A program made the position numbers and the translations under genes. From positions 1 to 64,000 of the forward strand of contig JAEWDM010000036.1 of the NCBI GenBank assembly GCA_023390115.1: 64,000 nucleotides of DNA. The letters are read 5' to 3'. Shown in pieces: positions 15,664 to 24,264 of the stretch (positions are counted from its first letter, which is position 1; each line of letters starts with the position of its first letter). This stretch comes from Bacillota bacterium (GTDB taxonomy: Bacteria > Bacillota > Clostridia > Acetivibrionales > DSM-27016). Under the pieces are notes generated by a model. It searched no databases. It saw only the letters and a list, made by a program, of their open reading frames with translations, and was not told the origin of the DNA.

Positions 15664-16437
15664 ATGCCTGATAAATTTACAATTAAGTACGTTGAAGAGC
15701 AGGTAAGGCAGATGACGCCTGAGCGTGCGGTGGAATACATGGAAGGTCTGCGGAAAGACGGGGATATGAGGCTTGAAAAGCTTTTAACAAAATATTTAAG
15801 AAAAAAAGAGGCCTATGAAAAAGAGCTTGAGAGGCTTAAAAAAATGCGGGCTTATGAAAATGAAGCGGTAAGTAAAGGCTTTAAGCTGGTTGCAGGGATT
15901 GACGAGGCGGGAAGAGGTCCCCTGGCAGGCCCTGTTGTGGCGGCCGCCGTAATACTGCCCGAAAATGCGCTGATAGAGGGCATAAACGATTCCAAGAAGC
16001 TGTCCGCCGCTAAGCGGGATGCTTTGTTTGATATAATTAAAGAAAAGGCAATTGCCTATGGCATAGGTATTGCCGACGAGAAATGCATTGACGAAATTAA
16101 TATTTTAAATGCTACAAAGAAGGCAATGAGACTTGCTGTGGAGGCGCTTAAGCCCGCTCCCGATTTTCTCCTTATAGATGCGGTGGAGCTTAAGGCTGAC
16201 GGTATGGGGATGAGAGCCCTTATAAAGGGAGACTGCCTGAGTATATCGATTGCTGCGGCGTCTATTCTTGCAAAGGTTACCAGAGACAGGATTATAGACG
16301 GCATGGACGGGGAGTATCCTCAGTACGGCTTTTCAAAGCATAAGGGGTACGGCACGCGCGAGCATATAGAGGCTATAAAAAAATTTGGAATTTGTCCGAT
16401 ACATAGAATGAGCTTCACAAAAAATTTTGTGGGCTGA
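15664..16437 (+). CDS. rnhB: Ribonuclease HII
   Basis: A 257-residue RNase HII that nicks RNA in RNA/DNA hybrids and removes misincorporated ribonucleotides. The catalytic core begins with GIDEAGRGPLAGPVVAAAVI (first acidic pair D-E), then NDSKKLSAAKRDALF, FLLIDAVELKADG with an acidic residue, and the SIAAASILAKVTRDRIIDGM motif. An N-terminal charged helical extension of about 75 residues precedes the core, as in Bacillus RnhB. Start ATG is 2 bp after rbgA, so the two are coupled. It is followed by the YlqG-like gene, preserving the Firmicutes order. Confidence 0.97.
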   Translation: MPDKFTIKYVEEQVRQMTPERAVEYMEGLRKDGDMRLEKLLTKYLRKKEAYEKELERLKKMRAYENEAVSKGFKLVAGIDEAGRGPLAGPVVAAAVILPENALIEGINDSKKLSAAKRDALFDIIKEKAIAYGIGIADEKCIDEINILNATKKAMRLAVEALKPAPDFLLIDAVELKADGMGMRALIKGDCLSISIAAASILAKVTRDRIIDGMDGEYPQYGFSKHKGYGTREHIEAIKKFGICPIHRMSFTKNFVG

Positions 16438-16499
16438 TATATATGTAAAAGCTTTATTATATATGCTTCTAAAAAGCTTTTGCCTAAGGGGAGTTAGTT

Positions 16500-18167
16500 A
16501 TGAGGGTAGATACATTAGTGCAAGGCCATGGTGTAAATGCGGCGGTTCTTTCCAAAATACTTGAACGCTTAAATACAGGCGATATCGTCAGGGCCCAGAT
16601 ACTGAGCATGACCTCCGGTGACCTTTTGCTTAGGCTTTTTGACGGCTCCGAAATATCTGCCTCAGTGGCAGGCGGAAGCGAGAATATTGACGCAAAGCCG
16701 GGAGAGTTTATCGAGCTGGTGGTTAAAGGCAAAAATGACAACCAGCTAATACTGGAGCAGCTAAAAAACAGCGAGGCTGTGAAAGCCGGCCAGGCCGCCG
16801 GGCTTAAGGCTCTGATTAAGGCTCTTGGGCTGCCTGCCAGCGCCAGGAATATAGAGATAGCAAAAGAGATACAGTCCAATAATCTTAGCCTGAATAAGGA
16901 AACCTTTGAAAAAATAACTGACGCACTTATACGCTTTAAGGATGTCAATGCTGCTAAGGCGGTATTCCTGATAGCAAATAAGCTTGGGATAGAGGAAAAG
17001 AATATCAGTGCCCTAAAACAGCTTACCGATTTGCGGGTTAAAATATCGGGCAGTATAAAGGAGCTGCTTGTACACATAGACAATATTCATGATGACGATA
17101 TAATAAAAGACCTTGCAGGCAAGCTACTCAGCCTGGAAAAGCAAGGGCTTCAAACAGCGATGCAGGCAAAAAATTCCCCTCCAAAGGCTTCCAACGCGGA
17201 CTTGCTTATGAACGCCCTTAGCCTCGGGCTTGAAAGGGAAATGCCCCAGACGGGCAAAAGCCAGGGGTTTAATAATGAGGCCTTAATAAAGCTTCTGGAT
17301 AAGATAAAGACGGTAGTGGAGCAGAGCCGGAATGTGAGCCCAAGGGTGCTGGAAAAGACTATAAGCAGCCTTGATAAGCTGGTGGAAGGCCCGCGGGGAG
17401 CTGAGGCTTCAACGCTCGAAAGAGCGGGCGCACTAAAGGACAGCCTTGTATTAGCGCTTAACGGCTTAAAGAAGCCTGAAGCACAGCATAAGCAGCTTCA
17501 AGATTATCTCGGTGTTAAGACAGGGGAGGATATTAAGCCAGGCGAAGGAAGAGATATTATAAGGCAAGCCTTTGACAAGCTGTCTGTAAAAATTGAACCC
17601 GACGGGCTTAAGGGAGAGATAAATGTAAAAAGGTTGTACAGAGAACTGCTTGCAAAGCTGGAGGTGCTTAAAGAAGCTGCCGAGCTTCCGGGTCTTGTGC
17701 AAAAAAACGAAATAGCAAGCCGCATAGAGAGTATCGAAAACAATATAAGGTTTATGAATCAGCTCAACAACTGCACAACATATATACAGATACCCGTCAG
17801 TATGCCTGGAGGTATTGCTGCGGGAGAACTGTACGTGCTTAAAAGGGATTCAAAAAGGAAGCGCATTGATCCTGAGAACGTTACAATGCTTGTTTCTCTG
17901 GATACTGAGAATATAGGCAAAATAGACTCGCTCATAGGCATAAATAAAAAAAATATTACGCTGAGCGTAAGGGCAAGTGATGAAAGGGTAATAGACTTTA
18001 TAAAAGGCTACCATAAGGATTTATATGAGAGGCTCTATGAAAAGGGCTTTAAGCTGGTAGATTTCAAGGTGCGTAAAACAGAGGAGGATGTGCATCTTAT
18101 GAGCGCCGAAAGAGTGGCGGGACGCGAACTGGAATTAAACAAGGGGTCTATAGATTTTAGACTGTGA
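16500..18167 (+). CDS. YlqG-like protein with FliK-type C-terminal region
   Basis: A 555-residue predicted cytoplasmic protein, poor in aromatic residues through a long helical middle (about 90-420), as in FliK-like rulers. The N-terminal 90 residues look like a small beta domain (GDIVRAQILSMTSGDLLLRL). The last 150 residues follow the pattern of the flagellar hook-length control domain: a beta stretch IQIPVSMPGGIAAGELYVLK, the NPENLG-like LVSLDTENIGKID, a further VRASDERVIDFIKGY and the closing LYEKGFKLVDFKV. Position (rnhB, this gene, FlhB-like gene) matches ylqG in Bacillus. Function is unknown; a pairing with the FlhB-like neighbour is plausible because FliK C-terminal domains act on FlhB C-terminal domains. 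Start ATG 16500 has AGGGGAG upstream. Confidence 0.6.
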   Translation: MRVDTLVQGHGVNAAVLSKILERLNTGDIVRAQILSMTSGDLLLRLFDGSEISASVAGGSENIDAKPGEFIELVVKGKNDNQLILEQLKNSEAVKAGQAAGLKALIKALGLPASARNIEIAKEIQSNNLSLNKETFEKITDALIRFKDVNAAKAVFLIANKLGIEEKNISALKQLTDLRVKISGSIKELLVHIDNIHDDDIIKDLAGKLLSLEKQGLQTAMQAKNSPPKASNADLLMNALSLGLEREMPQTGKSQGFNNEALIKLLDKIKTVVEQSRNVSPRVLEKTISSLDKLVEGPRGAEASTLERAGALKDSLVLALNGLKKPEAQHKQLQDYLGVKTGEDIKPGEGRDIIRQAFDKLSVKIEPDGLKGEINVKRLYRELLAKLEVLKEAAELPGLVQKNEIASRIESIENNIRFMNQLNNCTTYIQIPVSMPGGIAAGELYVLKRDSKRKRIDPENVTMLVSLDTENIGKIDSLIGINKKNITLSVRASDERVIDFIKGYHKDLYERLYEKGFKLVDFKVRKTEEDVHLMSAERVAGRELELNKGSIDFRL

Positions 18168-18269
18168 ATTTTTGCATAGAGTACGGACTTTATAGGAGCT
18201 TGACTTGAAAGAAATTTGTTTTCAGGTTTTTATTTTTTAAAGCAATGCTGTATGCATAAAGGGGTTAAA

Positions 18270-18584
18270 ATGAGTGCTGAAAAGATAAGCCGTAACAAGG
18301 CAAAAAGGCCGAAAGAGGTTGCTGCCTTAAAATATGTCCCGGGAGAGGACCAATCCCCCAGGATTGTAGCTCTGGGCAGGGGAGAAATGGCCGAAAGGAT
18401 ACTGGAGAAGGCAAAAGAAAATAATGTCCCTGTTTATGAGAATTCCGGCCTTGCGGAGACGCTTAACACTCTGAGCCTGGGGGACGAGATACCTGCGGAG
18501 CTGTATGAGGTTGTTGCGGAAATACTTGTCTTTGTAAGCAGAATAGACAGAGGGTACGGAGATAAATATGGAAAGTATAAATAG
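18270..18584 (+). CDS. FlhB C-terminal-domain-like protein (FlhX/YlqH, export switch homologue)
   Basis: A 104-residue protein equivalent to the cytoplasmic C-terminal part of FlhB/YscU: KRPKEVAALKYVPGEDQSPR, IVALGRGEMAERILEKAKEN, NVPVYENSGLAETLNTLSLG and DEIPAELYEVVAEILVFVSR are the classical blocks. The self-cleavage NPTH motif of full FlhB is absent (KRPKEV stands there), as is the membrane part. It is the free-standing FlhX/YlqH form found next to ylqG. Start ATG 18270 has AAGGGG upstream; the longer upstream frame is not family-like. Its 3' end overlaps yraN by 17 bp. No flagellar genes are in the window, so its partner is probably the FliK-like protein encoded just upstream. Confidence 0.85.
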   Translation: MSAEKISRNKAKRPKEVAALKYVPGEDQSPRIVALGRGEMAERILEKAKENNVPVYENSGLAETLNTLSLGDEIPAELYEVVAEILVFVSRIDRGYGDKYGKYK

Positions 18585-18930
18585 GTGCAGTCTGGGCAGG
18601 ATGGGGGAGAAAATAGCTGCGGATTACCTTTGCAGGAATAATTACATTATACTTGACAGAAACTACAGGGTGGGCAAAATGGGCGAGCTTGACATAATAG
18701 CAAGGGAGTTGGAGTACATTTGCTTCATAGAGGTTAAGACAAGAAGAAATACACTTTTCGGAATGCCCTCCGAGGCTGTCAGCATTAAAAAGAGGAATAA
18801 TATAAGAAGACTTGCATATGCATATTTGAAGAACCGCAATTTAATAGATTGCGATGTAAGGTTTGACGTTGTAGAGGTGTTAATTCAAGCCTCGGGGCAC
18901 AGCATAAATATTATAAAAAACGCATTCTGA
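18568..18930 (+). CDS. YraN family endonuclease-like protein (UPF0102)
   Basis: A 120-residue protein of the restriction-endonuclease-like fold. After GRMGEKIAADYLCRNNYIIL come the acidic residue in KMGELDIIARE and the ExK motif in ICFIEVKTRRNTLFG, the signature of UPF0102/YraN. It is presumed to be a nuclease in DNA processing, often next to rnhB in bacteria. The start ATG overlaps the 3' end of the FlhB-like gene. It is part of the rbgA-rnhB transcriptional block. Confidence 0.92.
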   Translation: MESINRCSLGRMGEKIAADYLCRNNYIILDRNYRVGKMGELDIIARELEYICFIEVKTRRNTLFGMPSEAVSIKKRNNIRRLAYAYLKNRNLIDCDVRFDVVEVLIQASGHSINIIKNAF

Positions 18931-18946
18931 CGGGGGCAAGGTCTGT

Positions 18947-19885
18947 ATGATATTTGTGGATGCACACTGCGACACTGTGACAAGGATAATGGATACGGGT
19001 GAGGAGCTTTTTAAAAATACATGCCACATTGATATGGAAAGAATGTCTTCATATGGGAAATACCTGCAATTTTTTGCCGCATTTGTGTCTCCTGAATTCG
19101 GCCGGGCCTACGCAATGAGAAGGGCCGTTCAGATTATAGACAAATACTATGAGCAGATTAATATAAACAAGTGTTATATAACCCCGTGCTTGAATTACGG
19201 GGATATTGAGGCTGCGTTTGCAGAAGGTAAGGCTGCCGCGCTGCTGTCGATAGAGGGCGGAGATGCGCTGCAGGGGGAGCTGTCGGCCCTAAGAGTGTTT
19301 TATAGGCTTGGGGTGAGAAGCATATGCCTTACATGGAACCACAGGAACGAGATTGCCGACGGAGTAGCGGACGAGACCCCGGGAGGAGGGCTTACACCCT
19401 TCGGCAGAAAAGTAGTGAGCGAAATGAATAGCTTGGGTATGCTGGTAGATCTGTCACACATAGCTGAAAAGGGATTCTGGGATGTTATGGGGGAAACGGA
19501 GTCTCCCGTTATAGTATCCCACTCCAATGCAAGGAAGATATGCGGACACAGGCGAAACCTCCGGGATGGCCAGATTTTGGAGGTGAAGCGAAACGGAGGG
19601 GTTATAGGCATAAATCTTTACCCTCTGTTTCTCAATGATTCCGGTAAGGCAGACATGACGGATGTAATAAAGCATATAGAGCATATTGCCTCGTTAGCTG
19701 GTGAGGACAGCATAGGAATAGGCGCTGATTTTGACGGCATAGAGCTTGTGCCGGATGGTATAAACGGCATACAGGACGTCGTAAAAATATTTAACGAGCT
19801 TGCCCGCTTAAATTATACACAGCAAAGTATAGAAAAGCTTGCAGGAGCCAACTTTATCAGGGTTATACGGCAGGTTTTAGGGTAA
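18947..19885 (+). CDS. Membrane-dipeptidase-type zinc peptidase (M19 family)
   Basis: A 312-residue TIM-barrel metallohydrolase. Zinc-ligand regions are VDAHCDTVTRI near the start, LSIEGGDAL with the bridging glutamate, MLVDLSHIAEKGFWDVMGET and VIVSHSNARKICGHRRNL; the C-terminal IGIGADFDGI is also typical. M19 enzymes cleave dipeptides, including D-configured C-terminal residues. The protein has no signal peptide, so it should act in the cytosol. Start ATG 18947 has GGGGGCAAGG upstream. Sixteen bases after yraN, it is likely co-transcribed. Confidence 0.92.
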   Translation: MIFVDAHCDTVTRIMDTGEELFKNTCHIDMERMSSYGKYLQFFAAFVSPEFGRAYAMRRAVQIIDKYYEQININKCYITPCLNYGDIEAAFAEGKAAALLSIEGGDALQGELSALRVFYRLGVRSICLTWNHRNEIADGVADETPGGGLTPFGRKVVSEMNSLGMLVDLSHIAEKGFWDVMGETESPVIVSHSNARKICGHRRNLRDGQILEVKRNGGVIGINLYPLFLNDSGKADMTDVIKHIEHIASLAGEDSIGIGADFDGIELVPDGINGIQDVVKIFNELARLNYTQQSIEKLAGANFIRVIRQVLG

Positions 19886-19962
19886 AGCTGGCAGTACGGC
19901 CCTGCGGCTTTAATGGTATGCCTCCGATATGGATTATTATAGTGTGGTTCGATTGAAATTGA

Positions 19963-20005
19963 ATTAGTTTGCACCATAATGTATAATAATGTAAATTAAA
20001 CTAAT
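19963..20005 (+). promoter_or_regulatory. Candidate operator in the promoter region of the GAF/HTH regulator
   Basis: The inverted repeat ATTAGTTT (19963-19970) and AAACTAAT (19998-20005) brackets an A/T-rich stretch including TATAAT at 19983-19988, just upstream of GGAGGTG and the ATG at 20028. It could be an autoregulatory site. Assignment is tentative. Confidence 0.35.
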
Positions 20006-20027
20006 AATACGGAGGTGCATAAGACGT

Positions 20028-20817
20028 ATGAATGATTATAGGCTGGCCGACGAGGTCCTTTTATCCTGGCAAAGATGTATGGCTAAAAATCTCTCCACAG
20101 GAAATATTCCAAAGGATATAAAACAACGCACAGAAAGCCTTGAGGAAAAAAACAAAGCACTGATATCGGTGTTTGAGAGAGCAGCCGATGACATTAAAAA
20201 ATACTACAGAAATCAAAAAATTTTTTGCACTGTTTGATTCCACCGGGGTTGTGCTAAGAAAAAAAGGAAGCAGGAAGCTTCTGGAGTATTCGGACAACTC
20301 ATCTATCCATATAGGAGCATGCCTTGAGGAGTCTGTTTCCGGAACTAATTCCATAGCGCTGGCAATGAGACTTAAAAGCAGTATATATACCCTTCCGCAT
20401 CATCACTATTGCCTTTTCTTAAAGAAATGGCATATATTCTCGGAGCTTCTGATAATCGATAAAAACATTGAGGGATATCTGGCTTTATTTTCCACAGAGC
20501 ATCTAACAAATGAATTTGTTTTAATAACAAAATTACTTGCTTATAAAATTTCCAATGAAACTAAAAATCTAAAAAATGACTGTACCATTACAATTAACGA
20601 CGGTATTAGGCTTACTCCAAGACAGCTCGGTGTTTTAAAAATGATTGCGAGGGGTGAGACAGACATGCTGGTTGCATTGAAAATGGGGATAAATGTTGGG
20701 ACTATTAGATACCACAAAACTAATATATTTGCAAAATTAAAAGTGGAAAGTGCTGTACAGGCAGTGGTTACAGCGCTTAAGCTTCGACTGATATCCTTAA
20801 ATGACATTGATATTTAG
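20028..20817 (+). pseudogene. GAF-type sensor/LuxR-type HTH regulator, frameshifted
   Basis: The first frame (20028-20237) encodes DEVLLSWQRCMAKNLSTGNI and a helical stretch, then stops. The second frame continues from about 20222 to 20817 with FDSTGVVLRKKGSRKL, GACLEESVSGTNSIALAM and a C-terminal HTH (RLTPRQLGVLKMIARGETDM, LVALKMGINVGTIRYHKTNI). The N-terminal blocks are those of AcoR-like GAF sensors of sigma-54 activators, here joined to a LuxR-type DNA-binding domain instead of an AAA domain. Removing one T from the run A6T6 (20215-20226) fuses the parts as NQKIFALFDSTGVV. So the gene is either a recent pseudogene, an on/off homopolymer, or a sequencing error. It lies upstream of the glycan cluster and could have controlled it. 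Confidence 0.75.
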
Positions 20818-20832
20818 AGCAGGGATATATAT

Positions 20833-20886
20833 ATGTAAAATAACAAGCATACTGGATCATGATCCAGTATGCTTGTTATTTTACAT
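20833..20886. terminator. Perfect 54-bp palindrome, probable bidirectional terminator
   Basis: Two 27-bp arms meet without a spacer at 20859/20860. The centre is GGATCATGATCC, with AAAATAAC at one end and GTTATTTT at the other, so a very stable hairpin with A/U-rich flanks could form in either strand's transcript. It separates the regulator from the promoter of the glycan cluster. Confidence 0.75.
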
Positions 20887-20959
20887 AAACTGTATATTGA
20901 TGCAGTAGATGTTTAAATTTCCTTACATTATACTTATAAACAACATAATAATTCAAATA

Positions 20960-20988
20960 TTTACAAATAAAAGTATAAAGAATAAGAT
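20960..20988 (+). promoter_or_regulatory. Candidate promoter of the glycan cluster
   Basis: TTTACA (20960-20965), a 17-bp spacer and TAAGAT (20983-20988) precede the UbiA-type gene. Transcription would start near 20995, giving a leader of about 70 nt. Confidence 0.6.
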
Positions 20989-21055
20989 ATGTCACAAAAA
21001 ATCTTATATGTACAGCTTCATTTACCGTTTTGTATATTTTTAACAAAGGATGTTG

Positions 21056-21067
21056 ATGCTTAAATGA
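21056..21067 (+). other. Three-codon minigene (Met-Leu-Lys) overlapping the next start
   Basis: ATG CTT AAA TGA has AAAGGA 5 nt upstream, the best-placed ribosome site in the leader. Its stop shares the ATGA with the start of the UbiA-type gene at 21064, which itself has that ribosome site 13 nt away. This could couple translation or be coincidental. Confidence 0.35.
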
Positions 21068-21999
21068 ACAAGGAAAATGTCTTATATAGAGATCAAAAGG
21101 ATAGCAAAGATAACGTATATTCAACGGCGATCGACAGCCTTATGTGCTTTGTACGGTTGCTCAGGCCCCGCCAATGGTCAAAAAACATATTTGTATTTTC
21201 AGGGCTGTTATTTTACCACGGACCTTTCAGCCTCAGTGCGGTAATGAAATCAATTTTTGCCTTTGTGATATTTTGCGGTATTTCAAGTTCTGTATACATC
21301 ATAAATGATATCCTGGATGCTAAGAGAGACATGCTGCACCCTGTCAAAAGAAACAGGCCGATTCCAAAAGGGAAAATAAGTGTAAAAAATGCTGTTATAC
21401 TGCTGTTTATATTAAGCAGCTCGGTTATTTTATCAGCACTCCGGTTTAATCTTAATCTGGGCGCAATTGTTATTGCCTATTTCATTTTAAACTTATTATA
21501 CTCGTTTAAGCTGAAAGAGCTTTTTCTCGTTGATTTAATAATAATCTCAACAGGCTTTGTTCTAAGATATATTTCAGGCGTAGCAGTACTAAACGGAAAT
21601 ATATATGTATGGTTTTTATTAAGCGTGGCCTTTCTGACATTTTTTCTGGGACTGAATAAGCGTAAAAAAGAAATGATTTCTATGGAAAATTGCTCATATA
21701 AGCACAGAAAAGCCTTAAGCGAATACTCCATTGAGTTTATAGACGCCGCTATACCTATGATAATGGCATGTACTGTGGTCTCGTATTCACTCCATATATG
21801 GCATGAAATGAGTGCCAAATATATGCTTATTACTATTCCTGTGGTCATATACGGGATACTGAGATATGAGCAGCTTACAGTAAAAAAGAATTATGGTGAA
21901 AGTCCTGAACTGGTATTGCTTAAGGACAAAGGTATTATTTTTACAGTATTCTTATGGGGATTAATATACTTTTTATACAGTATAACTCTTAAAGTATAA
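21064..21999 (+). CDS. UbiA-family polyprenyl-phosphate phosphoribosyltransferase-like enzyme
   Basis: A 311-residue polytopic membrane enzyme with about eight hydrophobic helices. It carries LRPRQWSKNIFVFSGLLFYH at the N-terminus, the metal-binding aspartate motif INDILDAKRDMLHPVKRNRP and the second conserved block VDLIIISTGFVLRYISGVAV followed by FFLGLNKRKKEM. These blocks match the subgroup that transfers phosphoribose from PRPP to polyprenyl phosphate (DPPR synthase-like) rather than quinone or heme prenyltransferases. Start ATG 21064 is coupled to a tiny upstream frame. As first gene of the cluster it probably makes the lipid-linked pentose donor used by later enzymes. The substrate is inferred from motifs. 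Confidence 0.8.
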   Translation: MNKENVLYRDQKDSKDNVYSTAIDSLMCFVRLLRPRQWSKNIFVFSGLLFYHGPFSLSAVMKSIFAFVIFCGISSSVYIINDILDAKRDMLHPVKRNRPIPKGKISVKNAVILLFILSSSVILSALRFNLNLGAIVIAYFILNLLYSFKLKELFLVDLIIISTGFVLRYISGVAVLNGNIYVWFLLSVAFLTFFLGLNKRKKEMISMENCSYKHRKALSEYSIEFIDAAIPMIMACTVVSYSLHIWHEMSAKYMLITIPVVIYGILRYEQLTVKKNYGESPELVLLKDKGIIFTVFLWGLIYFLYSITLKV

Positions 22000-22035
22000 A
22001 AGCATATACGGCAAAAGAAAGGTACGGGCAGGTTT

Positions 22036-23349
22036 ATGGGTATGACACAGGAGCTTCTGAAAAGCATCAATCAAAGGGCTCTTAATTTAATAAGCGACGG
22101 AAACATTAAAAAATTTTTCGGCAGCCTTGGAGTTGTATTTGTTTTCAGGTTCACAACTGCAGCCTTAAATATGATAAGCATTGCTTTGACGGTGCGATAT
22201 ATAGGCGTGGCGGCCATGGGAGATATTACAATAGTTCAGAATGCGGGATATTTACTTGTTATCCCTATTGTATCGGGTATAAATTACTCGATAATAAAAT
22301 ATCTTCCTCAGTGCGGCATTAAGGAAAGACAGGAGTTTATAGGGTCTGCCTTTTTAGCTAATATATCTGCTGCGGTGCTTTTAGTGCTTGCTTATATATC
22401 AGCCACGGGCCTGCTTTGTAAAATAACCAGCCTTTCAACAGACAAGTGGGTGCTAAGTATCATATTTGCAGTAGCTTTAAATTTTTCAATGGTAATGGAG
22501 TCTGTGCTTAGATCTCAAAAAATGTTCTTTCGGCTCAGTTGCCTGAAAATGGCCGGTTCTTTGCTTTTCTTTGCTATTGTGCTGGTATGCAACTTCATAA
22601 TGAAAAGCTTTTATTACTTTGTTATTGCAATGATAATAAACCAGTGTGTATTTGCAATATTGGCATTTAGGGATATAAAAATAGAGAGAATGGGCTTTTC
22701 TATAAAAGCAGTCAGGCTTATTTACAGCTATGGTGCAATAAACATGGTCGGCTGGATTTTATCCTATGCTTTATTTTCCACAGACATTTTTATTGTCAGT
22801 CGTTACTGCCCGGCATATGACGTCGGACTTTATTCACTGTACCATACTAACGTGAGGGGCTTTTTTAATATAATGTTCCATGAGGTTTTTGCGGTGGTAT
22901 TCCTTCCCACCGTTGCGGAAATTGACAAAATGAAGGTGTATAGAAGGATTATAGGTCTTATTCCCTTGCTGCTTCCTTTTTCGGTGCTTGCCAACGCAGC
23001 TTTCAGCATTACTATGTATTTCATGTATGGAAGCACGTATGAATTCAGTTGGCTATATATAGGTATAGTTTCGATAAGCACGGGATTTCATTCAATTTAC
23101 TGGATGCTGAATTCTGCATTCACAGTAGAGGGGAAAAAGGGTGCGGTGCTTTGCCTGTGGGTTGTGGGTGTGCCATTGCCGTTCTTGCTGGCGGCTACTG
23201 TCTGGCTTACAAAAAGCTTCGGCATAACCGGAGCTATGGTATCGTCACTTATAGCTCAGTTGGTTCTTATAGGCATGTTTATTCTGACAATAAAGCACTT
23301 GTATCTAAAACATAGCATTAGCGCCGTGAGCTCTGTTGCAAAAGGATAA
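22036..23349 (+). CDS. Polysaccharide flippase (Wzx/PST-like, MOP superfamily)
   Basis: A 437-residue membrane protein with some twelve hydrophobic helices and few charged residues, starting FFGSLGVVFVFRFTTAALNM and YIGVAAMGDITIVQNAGYLL, the typical opening of polysaccharide_synt/flippase proteins. It would move lipid-linked glycan units across the membrane. ATG 22036 has AAAGGTACGGGCAGG upstream. It is followed 30 bp later by a GT2 enzyme, so an operon is likely. The transported substrate cannot be deduced. Confidence 0.87.
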   Translation: MGMTQELLKSINQRALNLISDGNIKKFFGSLGVVFVFRFTTAALNMISIALTVRYIGVAAMGDITIVQNAGYLLVIPIVSGINYSIIKYLPQCGIKERQEFIGSAFLANISAAVLLVLAYISATGLLCKITSLSTDKWVLSIIFAVALNFSMVMESVLRSQKMFFRLSCLKMAGSLLFFAIVLVCNFIMKSFYYFVIAMIINQCVFAILAFRDIKIERMGFSIKAVRLIYSYGAINMVGWILSYALFSTDIFIVSRYCPAYDVGLYSLYHTNVRGFFNIMFHEVFAVVFLPTVAEIDKMKVYRRIIGLIPLLLPFSVLANAAFSITMYFMYGSTYEFSWLYIGIVSISTGFHSIYWMLNSAFTVEGKKGAVLCLWVVGVPLPFLLAATVWLTKSFGITGAMVSSLIAQLVLIGMFILTIKHLYLKHSISAVSSVAKG

Positions 23350-23379
23350 TCCAATTTTATTTACGGGAGAAGTTAACTT

Positions 23380-24219
23380 ATGAAGGTCAGCATTATTATA
23401 CCCACAAAGGATAAGAATTCAAGGCTGAGGCTGGTGCTGCAGGCACTTGAGCCCCAGCTAAACAATGAAACGGAGGTCATTATTGTTTTTGACGGCTGCA
23501 GCCAGAGTACTCTTGATGAATTTGACAAAATACCATTCTCGTTTTCACCCGTCAAGATAATTTGCAAAACAAATATAGGACGTGCTGCTGCAAGAAATGC
23601 CGGAATAAAAAAAGCCAGGGGTGACATAGTGCTCTTCTTAGATGACGACAGAATTCCCTGCACCGGCTTTGTTCGTATGCATGAGGAGGGACACAGGCAA
23701 AAATGTGTTTTGATTGGTGGAAGAATGGACGTGCTCCTGACGGAAAATGAAATAGGAGACCTTTTTCATACAGGAATTTTGGGGAGAGGTACGGCTTTTC
23801 TGGAGTCAAAGGTTTTGAGAAAAAAAGCCAATAGCGGAATTCCGGTCATGCGCGGAAGCCCCTTGAACTGGTTAACCTTTTTTACCGGGAATGTATCGGT
23901 TGAAAGAGAATGCTTAAACAGGGCCGGAGGCTTTGACGAAGACTTCAAGGGCTGGGGGCATGAGGATATTGATCTGGGTATCAGGCTGTGCAGGCTGGGC
24001 GTTTGTTACAGAAGAGAAAAAAATGCCGTTAACTATCACATCCTGCATGAAAGTAATTTTATGGACAAAAGAGAAGAGTCGTTAAAAAATTTAAGGCACA
24101 TGATAAATAAGTATAAAAAGGATTTTTTTCTGTGCCTGGTGTTAAAGGCTTTTTATATTAAACATAAGCTAATCGGCTTAAATGAATGTCGTTATTTAAT
24201 CAAAAAAAGAGGCTCGTAG
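23380..24219 (+). CDS. Family 2 glycosyltransferase
   Basis: A 279-residue GT-A enzyme. It opens MKVSIIIPTKDKNSRLRLVL, has the nucleotide-sugar site region VIIVFDGCSQST, the metal-binding VLFLDDDRIPC, and the acceptor-side GGFDEDFKGWGHEDIDLGIR block typical of the GT2 group with a Glyco_transf_7-like C-terminal part. It is soluble or peripheral. Start ATG has GGGAGAAG upstream. The neighbouring flippase and the second GT2 gene suggest assembly of a surface glycan. Donor and acceptor are unknown. Confidence 0.9.
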   Translation: MKVSIIIPTKDKNSRLRLVLQALEPQLNNETEVIIVFDGCSQSTLDEFDKIPFSFSPVKIICKTNIGRAAARNAGIKKARGDIVLFLDDDRIPCTGFVRMHEEGHRQKCVLIGGRMDVLLTENEIGDLFHTGILGRGTAFLESKVLRKKANSGIPVMRGSPLNWLTFFTGNVSVERECLNRAGGFDEDFKGWGHEDIDLGIRLCRLGVCYRREKNAVNYHILHESNFMDKREESLKNLRHMINKYKKDFFLCLVLKAFYIKHKLIGLNECRYLIKKRGS

Positions 24220-24264
24220 AGCTATGGCAATTCAGAAATCAAATTTGTAATGGGGTGAATGAAA

